Shown in pieces: positions 53,609 to 64,000 of a stretch of DNA of 64,000 nucleotides. Under the pieces are notes generated by a model. It was not told the origin of the DNA. It made no database searches and worked only from the letters and a program-made list of their open reading frames with translations. The stretch comes from Favolaschia claudopus (lineage: Eukaryota > Basidiomycota > Agaricomycetes > Agaricales > Mycenaceae). The translations under genes and the position numbers were made by a program. The DNA lies in NCBI GenBank assembly GCA_037176885.1, contig JAWWNJ010000021.1, positions 1 to 64,000 on the forward strand, given 5' to 3'. The stretch's first letter is position 1. Every line of letters starts with the position of its first letter.

Positions 53609-55833
53609 GTGCCGGACACGCAAAGTCGACAACTTTGATCTTCCATTTAGGGAAAGTGTGACACCTGCCCGGGCGGCTAGTTTTCTGTGTAAACATGTTG
53701 TTATAGACCCAAACAACGGTTTTTGCACGAGCCGATTTCCCCAAAACTCAAAATCAAAAAAATTGACCCCAAAATTTTGGCCGACACCGAGATTTCATGG
53801 GAAAATTACGAAACATAGCGCAATCGACTCCGTTACAGCCGTTTTGGAAACAATATACGGGTTTTGCAACTGGTGCTCACTCGCTTACCTTTGTTTGCTT
53901 CCCATCACCAGCTCCACTTCGGCCGAGTTGCGTTTTGCTTCCGCCACCCATGAGAACACCAGGAAAAAACAGGAGGTTAATAGAACTGAGGATTAAGACT
54001 CAGCTGCTATTTGCCCCAAAGCTCGACACGGCCATGACTTGCGAGCAAGGGCCAAAACCAGGACCAGTGGCACTTGATGTGGTACGGCAGCGCCCCGCAA
54101 AGTGATGCCCCTGGCTTTGCCGATGACAGAATCGTCAACAAACGTAAGCACAAACGAAGGAGCACCACTCAATCAAAACCCATATACAGCCGTTTTGGAA
54201 ACAATATACGGGTTTTGATAGACTCGTGAACCAGTCGGTGCGGAGGACGCCATCCCGATCCGGTTTGACATATCAGACAAATATTTGGCAGAGTAAATAT
54301 TTGGTGATTGACGGGATGGTTGTCCTCCTTACCGACTGGACGACCCGTTGCCAATTTGGCTGATGGAATCCTGCCCGCCATTTGAAGGGTGCGGACTTCG
54401 TAGAAGAAACACTGAAAACCCGCTAAAAATGTCTCGGAACTTCCTATATGAAATATGGATAACTTTTGATTCTCTATTGATTGAGAAAAAGTTGCTTTTT
54501 GCCGAATTTTGAGGTTTCTGGGTTGGATAGAGAGCTGTGTACCTGAAATCATAGTCTTGAGTATCAATACACGTTATTATCCGGTTTCTCGCTCTAAATG
54601 TGGCTGGAATGAAGAGAAAGAGGCGCGTCTTCCTGTTTTCTGTGAGCAGTGTCACGGACTGTGACATGTGTTACGCGTCGCGTTCTGTCAGTGATCTGTC
54701 GTATATTTGGGGGCTGATTTTGCGACTCTCACTTGCTTTGTGCTACGTTCTCACAGGCTATCCTTCCCAAACTTTCTCCGAAGCTGGCGTTAGACTTCGG
54801 ATACTCTCAGAAACTATTTTCTGAGGGCTTCAACTAGTTTTGCACTTGAAAACACCATGTACCTGAAAATTTGTCCCAAAAACAAGTTGGGGCTCATTCG
54901 ATAGAGAATCAAAAACTATTCATTTTTCATATAGGAAGTTTTGACACTTTTCTGAAGCTTTCCGAGTGTTTTCTATCAAGTCCGCACCCTTCAAATGGCA
55001 GGCGAAAATCCATCAGCCAAACTGTCAACGAGGCGGGCCAGCCGGTAATTCAAGTTGCTTGTTCCGCAAGCGCACGTGCTGAATTACCGGATGGGGACGA
55101 GCCTAGGGTTTTGATTGAGTGGTGCTCGTTCATTTGTGCTTACGTTGTTGACGATTCTGTCGTCGGCAAAGTCGGGAGCACCACGTGTTGCGTACCACAT
55201 CAAGTGCCGCTGGTCTCTTGTTTTGCTCGCAAGTCACGGCCCTGTCGAACTCTGGGCAAGTAGCAGCTGAGTCTTGATCCTCAGTTCTGTTAACCCCCTG
55301 TTTTTTCCTGGTGTTCTCTAGGTGGCGGAAGCAAACTCAGATTCGGCCGAAGTGGAGCTGGTGACGGGAAGCAAAACAAAGGTAAGCGCAAACGAATGAG
55401 CACCACTCGATCAAAACCCGTATATTGTTTCCAAAACGACTGTATTGTTTCCAAAACGGCTGTAATCGAGCTGGTTCTTTCCCTGATAACATCAACGCAA
55501 TTTCACGAGCCGTTTTGGCACAAATTCCTTGGGAAACATCGCCGTATTTGGGACAACTTACATCATGCGCTCAGATTGTAGTTCAGGCCGTCGCCCTTCC
55601 ACTTACACCTGCCAAGGATCAGTAATTTTGCGCTCGGAGCTCAAAAGGGGTACACACAGTTTCGATTTTTGACCTCAAGAATTTGGCCACAGCCAAAATG
55701 TCGTGGGAAAAACTTCGGAGGTGGTTTTTTGAGCTTTTCAGGGGTCGGCGAATCCGAATCTGAAGTCAGATTTATCCCCAAAATACCCGTTCGCCGGCAA
55801 TCAACATTGTCGACTTTGCGTGTCCGGCACTGT
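53609..55833. mobile_element. TA-flanked element (CAGTGCCGGACACGC ends) enclosing a foldback element
   Basis: The left end CAGTGCCGGACACGCAAAGT and its exact inverse at the right are flanked by TA (53607-53608 and 55834-55835). About 1.6 kb of its 2.2 kb is a nested foldback element. A second, broken copy of the outer element begins immediately afterward at 55838 and shares ACGAGCCGATTTCCCC and AACTTCGGAGGTGGTTTTTT. Confidence 0.75.
53836..55462. mobile_element. 1.6-kb foldback element, long inverted arms, TA duplication
   Basis: Ends CAGCCGTTTTGGAAACAATA and the inverse, flanked by TA at 53834-53835 and 55463-55464. Inverted similarity extends far inward: GGTGCTCACTCGCTTACC.. pairs with the 55370-55420 zone, and GCCATTTGAAGGGTGCGGAC (54377) pairs with its inverse at 54989. 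Arms are thus several hundred bases, with a central unique part of about 400 bp. The terminal word is repeated once inside each arm (54188 and 55437). No transposase frame. Confidence 0.8.
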
Positions 55834-55959
55834 ACTTACAGCTGTCCGGAAGTCGACAACTTTGATCAGAATGGTTTTGCACGAGCCGATTTCCCCCAAA
55901 CTCAAAATCAAAAAAAAAAAATTGACCCCAAAAATTTGGCCGAACACCTAAGAAAGGGT

Positions 55960-56310
55960 CAATTTAATTAAGGGTTAACTTGGTCTTAACTTTAACCCTT
56001 AGCTTCAGCTAAAGACGATGTTAGGTCTTAATTAAGGGTTAAGACACCCCTTACATAATACCACACGTAGCTGCAACTTCAGGCCCTATACAAACATATA
56101 AAAAGAGCACAAAGAACACACAGTTGGCAAGTAGATTGTACAAGGATATTGAGCCCTCTGAGAAAAAATTAGAGGAGGTGCACCGGTGAGCCTTAACTTC
56201 GTCTTAACTTGCCTTAACTTGGCCTTAATATTAAGGGGATTTTAAGACCTAAGGGCTTAGCTTCAGATTTGACCATTAATAACCCCTTAACATGCAACAC
56301 TGAAGTGTTT
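55960..56310. mobile_element. Element with TTAACTT/CTTAAGG word arrays
   Basis: Both flanking zones (55965-56045 and 56190-56295) are built from TTAACTT, TTAAGG and GCTTAG words in inverted arrangement. The right end GCAACACTG matches other elements here. The left end is indistinct. Confidence 0.55.
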
Positions 56311-56459
56311 TGGAACCTTTGTTACATCTTTTTCGGCCGAAAATTCAGAGTCCGTGTTGGTTTTCATAATTTGTGCTGTGATTGTCAAGATGACTGATTT
56401 GAATTTTCAAAGTATATAGGGGTACATATTCATCTCAGGTGTAGTGAATATTTAATCCC

Positions 56460-56775
56460 CAGTCGAAATCGGTCATGCTGGCATATATATATGCCCCGAT
56501 CGGCTGATTTCTGCTGTCCTGCTGCCAGCAGAAATCAGCCGATTTTGAGGACTGGAGCAGGTAAAAAACGTGCTAGGAACTGCTAGTATATGCTATTCTC
56601 GACACATCCTGCTAGAACTAATAAGCGTTTCCCGCAATTTCCAGAAAAAAATCACCTTTTTTGACTCCTCTAGGGCGCCATCAATGCCAAAAAAAATAGA
56701 GTAAATCAGTCGAAAATCCGGAAATTTTACCCTACGGACCTATATGGTAGTGACCGGGGGCCTGGCACCACTCAA
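56460..56775. mobile_element. Decayed relative of the hAT-like MITE at 4959
   Basis: The right end (CCTATATGGTAGTGACCGGG then GGCCTGG) and the interior (GGCGCCATCAATGCC, AGAGTAAATCAG) match the inverse of 4959-5090. The left end was not found. It also holds the perfect GAAATCAGCCGAT../..ATCGGCTGATTTC inverted pair at about 56497-56542. Confidence 0.6.
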
Positions 56776-56800
56776 AGATAAAAAATTCGGCGCTCGGCGC

Positions 56801-57119
56801 TAGTGTTGCTGCGAGCTCAGGTGAAGGAAGTTAGAGGTGGTAATATATCAAAACTTATATCCACCTCGAGCTAACGTCATCTCGCCCTTGTTTAGAAGTT
56901 TGCCCTCAAATGTTACCTTTTTTCCTTTGTTTTTATTGCCTGAGTTGCTAGCGGTTTGGATAGAGCAAGCATCTCGTTTTTCTGGTTCTAAGAACTGTTT
57001 TTGAGTAACAGATCCAAAACCGGTCTCGAGGTGCCATCACCTCGATTACCATACGTGGTGGGGCTGTACGAGTCGAGGTGAGTTCAGCTCCGAGGTACCT
57101 CCACCTCGCGGCAACACTA
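56801..57119. mobile_element. hAT-like small element, CGAGGTG arrays, 8-bp duplication
   Basis: Ends TAGTGTTGCTGCGAG and the inverse of TAGTGTTGCCGCGAG. Flanks CTCGGCGC (56793-56800) and CTCGGAGC (57120-57127). The related copy at 55631-55645 reads cgctcggagctcaaaag, the uninterrupted empty site. It contains eight or more CGAGGTG/CACCTCG words. Confidence 0.92.
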
Positions 57120-57431
57120 CTCGGAGCTCAAAAGAGGTACACAGACTTTCGATTTTTGACTCCAAAAAATTGGGCACAGCCAAAATGGTGGGAAAAAGAA
57201 AAACTTCGGAGGTGGTTTTTTCGACCCGATTCTGTCAGATTTATCCCCAAAATTCCCGTTTGCCGGCAATCAACATTTTTCTGATCTCGAAAATCTGCCG
57301 TCTCCATCTGCTGCTGCTCCCTTGGCCGTCACCTCTGACCCCACTCCATTGTCTCGTATACCAGCTCCGCCATCAATTCGTCGCGGTGTTAAACTCAACA
57401 CCCGAACGACTCTGGAAATTCTTTATACATA

Positions 57432-58491
57432 CTCGGTGTGACCAAAAGTAACCGGAATCGGAAATTGCGTGTTTTCAACCAGATTTTGTGGGTGACTGCT
57501 GGGCAAATTGGCCCAATTGGCAGTATACGATTGCATAAGAAGCAGGCAAAAGGTTGCATAGTCCCTTTGTCCTATTATTACACATTCTTTTATGTATGCT
57601 TTGAGGCGGGAAATTAGTGTGCCGAGTTGCCTCTCTCACTTAGTCTCGTAAACCAGACTTTCCCGGGCGATGAGAAGACAATCGTTCTCAAGGACCTAAA
57701 GAAAGTCTGGGCCTTAAGTGGGGGGTAGGTCAGTGAAGCGTCCGTGGGAGTGATGAGCGTGATGCGGCTGCTGATGGCCGTCGCTTAGAGGTCCGTCTCT
57801 TATGGTCGCTGCGAGCGCGACGCCGCCGACGCGCTCCTCTCCTACCTTGCCTTCCCTTGTACCCCACCCAATGTTTTATTCCCCTCTCCCGATACATGGA
57901 GGAAATCGACGCATCCGTGAGAGTAAAAAAAAAATGTATTGGTTTGGGTGCAAATGTACAGGTACTGGAGTGAGAGGTGAAATCAACTGCGTACCAGACG
58001 TCGACAGCTGACTTTCAGAATGCTGGTTAGAGTCGTCGGGACTGTCCGACATCGCAGGCGCGCGTCGATAGAGCGCACGCCACCTCAGAGGGTAAGAGCT
58101 GCCATTACACGGATCACAAGATCAATCTCACCATCACTCCCACGGACGCTTCACCAACATACCCTTCGTTAAGGCCTAGACTACTCTCACTGAACAACGG
58201 GAAACACCTGGCAACCTTAGATATCGGATTTGTAGACTATTGGGTTACTAAGCACTTTTTTGGGGTACTTACCGGCCTGAAATTCCGGCATCTCTCCTTC
58301 AGAGAACGCAAACATGTCCAAATTGGTCCAGTTTTAAAGATTGATTCACCAACTCAAAACAAAACATTGCATGTCATGCCCATACCATGGAAGCGGTAGA
58401 AGAAATAATTTAGAAGAGCCCTGTATTACTTAAAGCTGTTTGAAATTCCCCTCTAAAAAGCCAAATTCCGGTTACTTTTGGTCACACCGAG
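57432..58491. mobile_element. 1.06-kb mariner-type non-autonomous element, TA duplication
   Basis: Ends CTCGGTGTGACCAAAAGTAA and the inverse, flanked by TA at 57430-57431 and 58492-58493. Excision restores the host reading frame (EILYTYDLTAQ). An internal inverted pair (GTGAAGCGTCCGTGGGAGTG near 57733 and its inverse near 58133) suggests a further nested element. No transposase frame. Confidence 0.9.
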
Positions 58492-59359
58492 TACGACTTG
58501 ACGGCACAGATCGAATATCCAGCAACTAGTTCAACGGGTTCTGTTGGGCATTTGTTTCAGCTTGTGCCAGGCTCGTCTTGGTTCAATCCAGCGCGCACTT
58601 TTGTATATTCCAAGCCCAGCGGCTCGACGGGATGAAAGACGGTTTTCTGTGATATACTGGTTGACTCTGACGGTAACAAGGTACCCTGCAAAGAGTCTCA
58701 TGTACGTAGATAGTCGAATAAAATTTTGTCTCTCATGTACTGCACAGGCCAGGGCAAGGGGCTTCCGAGATAAGAAATTTACTTATATGGAAGGGGGGGA
58801 GGGGGGGTCCCCTCAGCCCGAAAAAAAACTTTCATACCAAATTTTGGAAGTCAGCTCTGAGTGTTGTATACAGCAAATGTATGCTAGATATATAGCTCTA
58901 CAGTCTTATTCTAGCACTTTAGTACCTCAGGGGCCAACTCCGGCCACCATTGTCGTCATCGTCAGCTCACTTTGGCTGCGCTCGGGCCTCTCGGCAACCT
59001 CGGCTGCCAGTGTGTGCCATTGTGCTGAAAAAAAAACTTCGACCCCCGGTACGGATTTCGCAGATCGGTATCCCCTTGGGCCAGGGCAGTAAAGCATGTC
59101 CACAAGCTGACATCGATAGTTTGATTCGACCTCACGTTTCCGCGTCCCGTGAAGACACTGCCAAGCAGCTGCAGGACTCTCGGATGCACCGAGAACGGCA
59201 CTCGTCCACTAGGAGTGCTTTATTTCAAAAGACCCTTGCCTACTTCGTTGCACTGATGAAGCAGGGTTGCGGCGGTTCCCCGCACGAGCCAACAATCTAT
59301 GCGGGTGAAGAATTAGAAATTCGTCAAAAGTGGCTAAACCAGCAAGAGAAAATAGAGAG

Positions 59360-59549
59360 TTTGTGCGAGCGACCCAGGTAGCTTTTCGACCGCTTAGATC
59401 TCCGCAACAACAGATACCAGGTGTGAGCTCTAAGCGACCTGTGAGAGTATTGCCCTGGGCATTCCTAGGTCGCTGACACTTCACACCTGAGACTGCTCGT
59501 TGTGAAGATCTGGGCGGTCTCAAAGCAACCCGGGTCGCTTTGCACAAAC
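59360..59549. mobile_element. About 190-bp MITE with GCGACC words
   Basis: Inverted ends GTTTGTGC..GCGACCCAGGTAGC and the inverse of GTTTGTGCAAAGCGACCCGG pair over about 45 bases. It interrupts the MULE-like gene after IESLCER. The target duplication is unclear because the pairing runs to the edge. Confidence 0.7.
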
Positions 59550-60467
59550 CCGCTAATCCGTCGCGGTCACTTCCCGAAACCATCCTGTGATGGGCGCTTG
59601 CTTCTTCAGTACGACAGCGCAGGGAACACATTCGTTCGGTGGAAATTATTTTTCAAGTTTGATTCGACTCAGAGCTGATGTTGAAGCGAAACAGTTGTGA
59701 ACATTACAATCGAAAAGCCAATGTCGATCATTTAATTGACTACGAGGCCGGGAAAGGGGCTCCATGATACGCAATATTTGGAAGCATTATTCTCCGGCGA
59801 TGAAAATGCTATTGCGGACTTTGAGGAGGATGGGCTGTCTGTTTCTGATACCGGTCCGCTCGCAGTTTGTTCAACGGTAGCAAATTTTTCGTCAATCAAA
59901 GTCAACTGTCGTATGTATTCAACCCATTTGCTTCGATTGTTGTCTGACTTTGACTACTTAGCAAATGAGCACCGCGACGAAAACGGTCAGCTGGTGCTTC
60001 TCGAGCTACAGCAACTAAAATGCACGAGTGAATTCCGGATCTTTGAGCCGGTTGAAGAACATTGAGCAGAATGTCCGTACATCCTGGTGATCTGTCATGG
60101 TGCGCATACACATCCGATACCATTGCCTACAAAAACACCACCTCGTATTCGCGAAGAAATATTTGATTTGTTGATCTCCGACTCGATCACGATTTACCGG
60201 ATCTGACCCCTCGACGCTTCCTCCGGCACCCTACCACCCATACCTATCTTTGTAAACGCCTTCCCAGAGTACCAAATCCAACACTGTTAGATCTTCACCC
60301 TTCCCTCGGCAATCGTGACCATATTCGTGCGTACATTAATATTATTCAAGCACAAGAGAACATCTTTCCCGAGGGGACAGGATGGGAAGGTGAGTCCTCA
60401 CGGATTCTTGAAATTGTGATCTAGCGACGAGTCGTTTACTCAGGATTAATTCAAATGAAGAAGGAAC

Positions 60468-60741
60468 TGATAGAATACAGTAAGTATAAACTCAGTCGTG
60501 GAGGAAACGACTCATGTATTATATACCTGATAGAATACAGTAAGTATAAACTACCAGGAGAATCAGTAAGCTGTAAGGACAGTAGATACGAGTGCACATA
60601 CCTCAGTCGTGGAGGAAGCGACTGAGGAATGTGACGGTGACACAAAGCTACATAAGGAATGTGTGACGCGTAACGGAACGGATTGCGAGTTGGAGAAAGT
60701 AAGGTATGTACGGTAAATGGAAGAGAATAAATACTTCAACA
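60468..60741 (-). repeat. Copia 3' LTR with duplicated border
   Basis: Read on the minus strand, it starts TGTTGAAGTATTTATTC right after a purine tract (GAGGGGGAG). It ends TATACTTACTGTATTCTATCA, a word that occurs twice, 60 bp apart (plus-strand starts 60468 and 60528). So the LTR is 214 bp with a 60-bp partial repeat, or 274 bp. CAGTCGTGGAGGAA(A/G)CGACT occurs twice inside and once at 11795. Confidence 0.75.
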
Positions 60742-60748
60742 CTCCCCC

Positions 60749-62383
60749 TCAACGAGCATCCGGTCGGGGAGCCATGCCCACCATCTTGACGAGAGTCTTG
60801 TGGCGTGGTGCCGGCAATGGTTTCGTGAATAAGTCGGCAACATTCACCTCCGTAGGAGCGTAAACGGGGACGATGCAGCGATAGAGGACTGCTTCACGGA
60901 TCCACCAAATGGCAATGTGGACGTGCTTCGTTCGAGCGGTGACTTCATCAGTATTGACAATCATCCGGATGGTGGAAGTATTGTCGATGGAAAGGGAAGT
61001 CGGTCCGGGAGGTAGTAAGAAACCAAGCTCGAACAGAAGAGAGCGGAGCCACATGATTTTAAGCCCGATGTGTGTGCCAGCGTAGAGCTCGGCTTCGCCA
61101 GTCGAAAGAGCCGTGGAAGTTTGCTTCTTCGCTGACCAAGCGATTAAGCTGGATCCGATGAAGACAGCATACCCAGAAATGGATCGGGCGTGATCCTTTG
61201 AGTTTGCCCAATCTGAATCGCTGAAAGCGTGAAGGGTAAGGTCTTCATTGCCGCCTAGAACAAGGACAGAGTCGCGTGTGGTTTTGAGATACGCGAGGAT
61301 CCGTTTAACGGCTTCCCAATGAGCTTCACCGGGGTTAAAGCTAAATTGCGATACGGCCTGAACTGCCTTCGTGATGTCTGGACGGCATTGAACAGCGGTA
61401 TGCATAAGCAAACCAACGGCGTGCTGGTAGGGAACGTTGGCCATGCACTGGAGTTCTTCCGAAGTCTGAGGAGATTGAGACTTGGAAAGCGGAGCGGCCG
61501 ACGTGTTGACTGGCGAGTATACGGGCCGTGCATCCTCCATGCAATACCGAGCCACAATCGAGTCAATATAGAAACGATGAGACAAGGAGATGGTGCGGTT
61601 CGCACGATCACGCAGGATTTCGAGGCTAAGAATGGATTTCGACTCTCCCAAGTCCTTGATTCGGACATGCTCGGAAATCTGCTTCTTTAAAAGTTTGACC
61701 TCTGCAACAGATGACCTCTGCAACAGAGGAGCAGAATAAACCGAGATCATCAACGTGGGCGGTGATAATGGAAATAGCCTTCTCCAGGCGACGAATAAAG
61801 ACGCACGGATCAGCAATGCACACCCGGAAACCAATCTTGACCAAAATGGAACGTAGCTTTTGGTACCAGAGAAGTGCGGCTTGCTTTAACCCGTAAATTC
61901 CCCCTTTCAGGAGACAGACGTAGTCCTCCTTTCCACGAACACGATGGCCTGAGGCTGTCGCATGTAGATAGGTGGCTCGTCTGGATCCGTCTCACTGTTG
62001 AGAAAGGCAGAGTCGACGTCCACAACGTGGAATTCCCAGTCCAGCTTCGCAGCTAGGGTTAGGAGATAACGAAGCGACTCTGACTTCACAACAGGAGCAA
62101 AAGACATCGATACCTGGGCGCTGGGGTGTACCCTGTGCACATAGACGAGCTTTGTACCGAGTGATAGCACCAGTACTGTCGTGCTTCAAGGCTTAGACCC
62201 AGAGCGAACCAAGCGGGGTGACACCGGGAGGTGGTGGGACAAGTTCCCATGTACCCATCCTCGCAATGCTATCGAGCTCGACTTCCATCGCGCTCTCCCA
62301 CTCGGAACGATCAGGCGATTCCATCGCTTATCATTATTCAACCAGAGAACCCTTACATAAGGTGGCCGGAAGGCCGGCCACAT
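60749..62383 (-). pseudogene. Copia RT-RNase H with several frameshifts
   Basis: Minus strand. RT begins near 62335 (GTWELVPPPPGVTPLGS), continues VDVDSAFLNSETDPDEPPIY (about 62020), then GLKQAALLWYQKL-type and VCIADPCVFIRRL, with the catalytic HVDDLGLFCSS near 61750. The long frame 61834-60749 holds DLGESKSILSLEI, the C-terminal RT region (YQHAVGLLMHTAVQCRPDIT) and RNase H: SDSDWANSKDHARSISGYAV, KQTSTALSTGEAELYAGTHI, and the family-typical ADLFTKPL near the end. A 16-bp tandem duplication at 61698-61730 causes one of the frameshifts. The LTR follows within 10 bp of the stop. Integrase and gag are not visible upstream (62.4-63.6 kb), so the 5' half is deleted or replaced. Confidence 0.88.
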
Positions 62384-63690
62384 ATAGTAAGTCTAATTAC
62401 GACGGCGTGCATGGGCATATACTGGATCGATATTCAACGTCAAGCGGCCTGCGTTATGGTCGGGGACAAAGGCTCATTGCAGCTAGATGAGCGCAACAGC
62501 AGGCCTGAGTGGAGGGCGGGCGGCGGTAGAAGACTACAGGGAGAGGAAGGTGTTGGTCAGTTATAACGGGTAAAATGCAAGATGCGAGAGGTCCTTACTC
62601 GACAAAGGAAGCCGCTGAGGGCCGGCGCTGAATGCTGAATGCGTTGTTTGCGGCAGACGAAAGACGGTGATGGTCGTCGTGCCGATGATGAGCGGCTGAA
62701 GCAGACCATGAGTACTCAGGAGAGGTGGAGTACTGTGTCAAAGAAGAAGGCGCACCGCGTGATCTTCAGTGATATGGCAGGAGGGAGTCGCGGGTTTGGA
62801 AAGTCTATCTAGTGTGGGGATCGTGGCAGGACGAGCACTGATGCACAATAGCATCAGTGAAGAAGGGTGTGAGAAAGAGGTAAACGTACATGAGCGGAAG
62901 ACACTTGTTGGGCCGGGAAGTGGCGGCGCGACTATCCTTATGAACGACGGGAGGGCGAGGCAATTGAGCTAGCAAAGTAGTCAGTGAAAACAAGATGGAG
63001 AAGGGAGGCCGCGGGTGACACACGTGGACCGGCACTGCACACGATGTCGACGGGGCCCTAGAAACAGGCCAGGGTGAAGGTAAGGGGAATGTACATGGAG
63101 GCCAGCTAATACTACATACCTGCGGGAGTGGCCGAGAAAGTCTGCATGAAAGGATAAAAGGTTGCTAGTGCGGAGCAGGAGGTGCGCGAGGGAAGAAGGG
63201 CAGGGAAAGATGGGGGGAAAGGACAAGCAAAGCCTGTCTACGACAGCGACCACCTCCAATGTAAAAATCGTTGCAGCTCGTAGACAGGCTGGTCACGAGC
63301 CTAGAACGACCTCACGAGTCCACGATGCGCAGGTGCTTCCAAAAACCAATGGAGAGGAATTTAAGATAGAGTTTGATGTACGAGTCAGGCTAGTGACCAG
63401 CACAGTCAGGATGAGCAGAAGCACTTGCACCGCCTTCACATCACCAAATGTGGAAAAACCTCCAAAGCGCCATCGAAGTCACCTCGCAGGGCATAAATTC
63501 CTTCGAATCTCCCCGCAGCCTGGGAACACCCTCCGAAGGCCCTCCAAAGAGACGTTCGAAATAGGAAAGTCCTTCGGAGGCTCACCTGGCCAATGTTCGC
63601 TCCGGAGGCCTTTGGACGACTCTAGAGGCCTGAAGCTAGATGATATTATGTAATATATACATGCGGAATATAAGGTAGCAGTAAATATTA
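62384..63690. other. Repeat-like, gene-poor stretch between two Copia relics
   Basis: A plus-strand frame at 63162-63653 is long but low-quality. 63463-63640 contains inverted words of CCTCCGAAGG type (CCTCCAAAG, CTCCGAAGGCC, CTTCGGAGGC, CTCCGGAGGCC) and looks like another short-word element. Confidence 0.4.
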
Positions 63691-63699
63691 TATAGACCC

Positions 63700-64000
63700 G
63701 TCACAGTACGACAGGAACCTACTAGGCGGTCAACACGTCCACATGCAAGGGCACAACATCCCACTGCTGAGTACGACAGAATAGCTGAAGGACCACAGCA
63801 TCAGTCAAAAGCTCAGCGTGATGCAGAGAATGCAGCACGTAAACAGGCGAAAGAAAATGAAGCTTCTGTCGAACCAGACATTGAAGTCCCTGATGATCCG
63901 GAGGCAGTCTTGCTTGCTTCTCTAGATGATGCTATGAAGAAGCCTTTTTAGCTCAGAACCCTCTTGACCCTTCTGGTTGGCAAGAAGCATTGCAGGGTCC
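63700..64000 (+). pseudogene. Copia pol fragment (linker before RT), continues past window
   Basis: The plus-strand frame reads EPTRRSTRPHARAQHP, then DDPEAVLLASLDDAMKKPF and, one base out of frame after 63948, LAQNPLDPSGWQEALQGP-like sequence. The RRSTR linker and the GW.EAL start of RT are typical of Copia between integrase and RT. Opposite in orientation to the Copia at 60.7-62.4 kb, so a separate insertion. Confidence 0.7.

Larger units (their letters stand above)
55838..57279. mobile_element. Second, broken copy of the outer element with three nested insertions
   Basis: It starts CAGCTGTCCGGAAGTCGACA and shares its left zone with 53609 onward and its right zone (57120-57275) with 55633-55800. 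The right end is lost at about 57279, where the MULE-like gene starts. Nested inside are the elements at about 55960-56310, 56460-56775 and 56801-57119. Confidence 0.65.
57280..60467 (+). pseudogene. Second MULE-like transposase gene, split by a mariner-type element, a MITE and a Copia LTR
   Basis: Blocks in order: DLENLPSPSAAAPLAVTSD and RRGVKLNTRTTLEILYT (57285-57430), a 1.06-kb insertion, then DLTAQIEYPATSS, VGHLFQLVPGSSWFNPARTF (58495-58620) and DILVDSDGNKVPCKESHV. After a gap come QADIDSLIRPHVSASREDT (59095), QKTLAYFVALMKQGCGGSP, a MITE at 59360, CEHYNRKANVDHLIDYEAGK and YLEALFSGDENAIADFEEDG (about 59710-59830), STVANFSS, FRIFEPVEEH, and in a shifted frame CPYILVICHGAHTHPIPLPT (60070-60125) and PPRIREEIFDLL. 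A short intron (about 60391-60442) precedes the last codons, then a Copia LTR begins at 60468. Cys followed by HGAHTHP resembles the zinc-binding region of MULEs. The DDE core would lie beyond the break. Sequence differs greatly from the 19-22 kb gene. Confidence 0.55.

Noticed and set aside
63162..63653. 163-codon plus-strand frame
   Set aside because: Its second half is inverted CCTCCGAAGG-type repeats and no domain is visible.

Overview
The window reads as transposon-dense, gene-poor DNA from a filamentous fungus, most likely an agaricomycete basidiomycete. Evidence: short (about 45-65 bp) GT..AG introns in every intron-bearing gene, and fungal retroelement and DNA-transposon families (Ngaro/DIRS, chromodomain Ty3, Copia, LINE with an apurinic-type endonuclease, pogo, MULE-like, IS630/mariner-like). 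There is no prokaryotic operon structure, no rRNA and no convincing functional tRNA. The assignment to Basidiomycota comes from recalled family resemblance and could not be tested by search.

Layout. 0-2.4 kb: a decayed Ngaro/DIRS retrotransposon on the minus strand (RT, RNase H, tyrosine recombinase). 2.2-6.4 kb: a chromodomain Ty3 remnant plus a gag-like reading frame, cut by three short elements with TA, 8-bp and 3-bp target duplications. 6.9-12 kb: MITEs, an LTR-like relic and a second Ty3 remnant. 12.3-18.3 kb: LINE pieces and broken uncharacterised multi-exon genes. 19.1-22.4 kb: a long, intron-rich MULE-like transposase gene on the minus strand. 24-25 kb: two MITEs back to back. 25.3-26.8 kb: the only gene that looks fully intact, four exons, 445 codons, SAM-like C-terminus. 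27.95-29.5 kb: a complete 1.54-kb LTR element with TG..CA ends, a GTGGT target duplication and one KH-domain protein. 30-32 kb: Ty3 Gag with a zinc knuckle, then a protein with two GATA-like fingers. 32-42.5 kb: LINE and pogo fragments, a DDE transposase and many MITEs, two of them with tRNA-like cores. 47-53 kb: a pogo transposase split by about 3.9 kb of other elements, a decayed unknown gene and a MYND-finger remnant. 53.6-60.5 kb: a deep nest of elements in and beside a second MULE-like transposase. 60.5-64 kb: two Copia remnants.

The dominant biology is insertion upon insertion. Many short elements have target duplications readable by eye (TA, ATT, TAA, 5, 8 and 10 bp). Several are confirmed because removing them lets a reading frame continue, or because a paralogous copy keeps the empty site. 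Coding relics are broken mainly by small indels and short tandem duplications. The strongest candidates for something under-described are the KH-domain mini LTR element, the tRNA-cored inverted-repeat elements, and a set of small elements that each carry their own array of one short subterminal motif.
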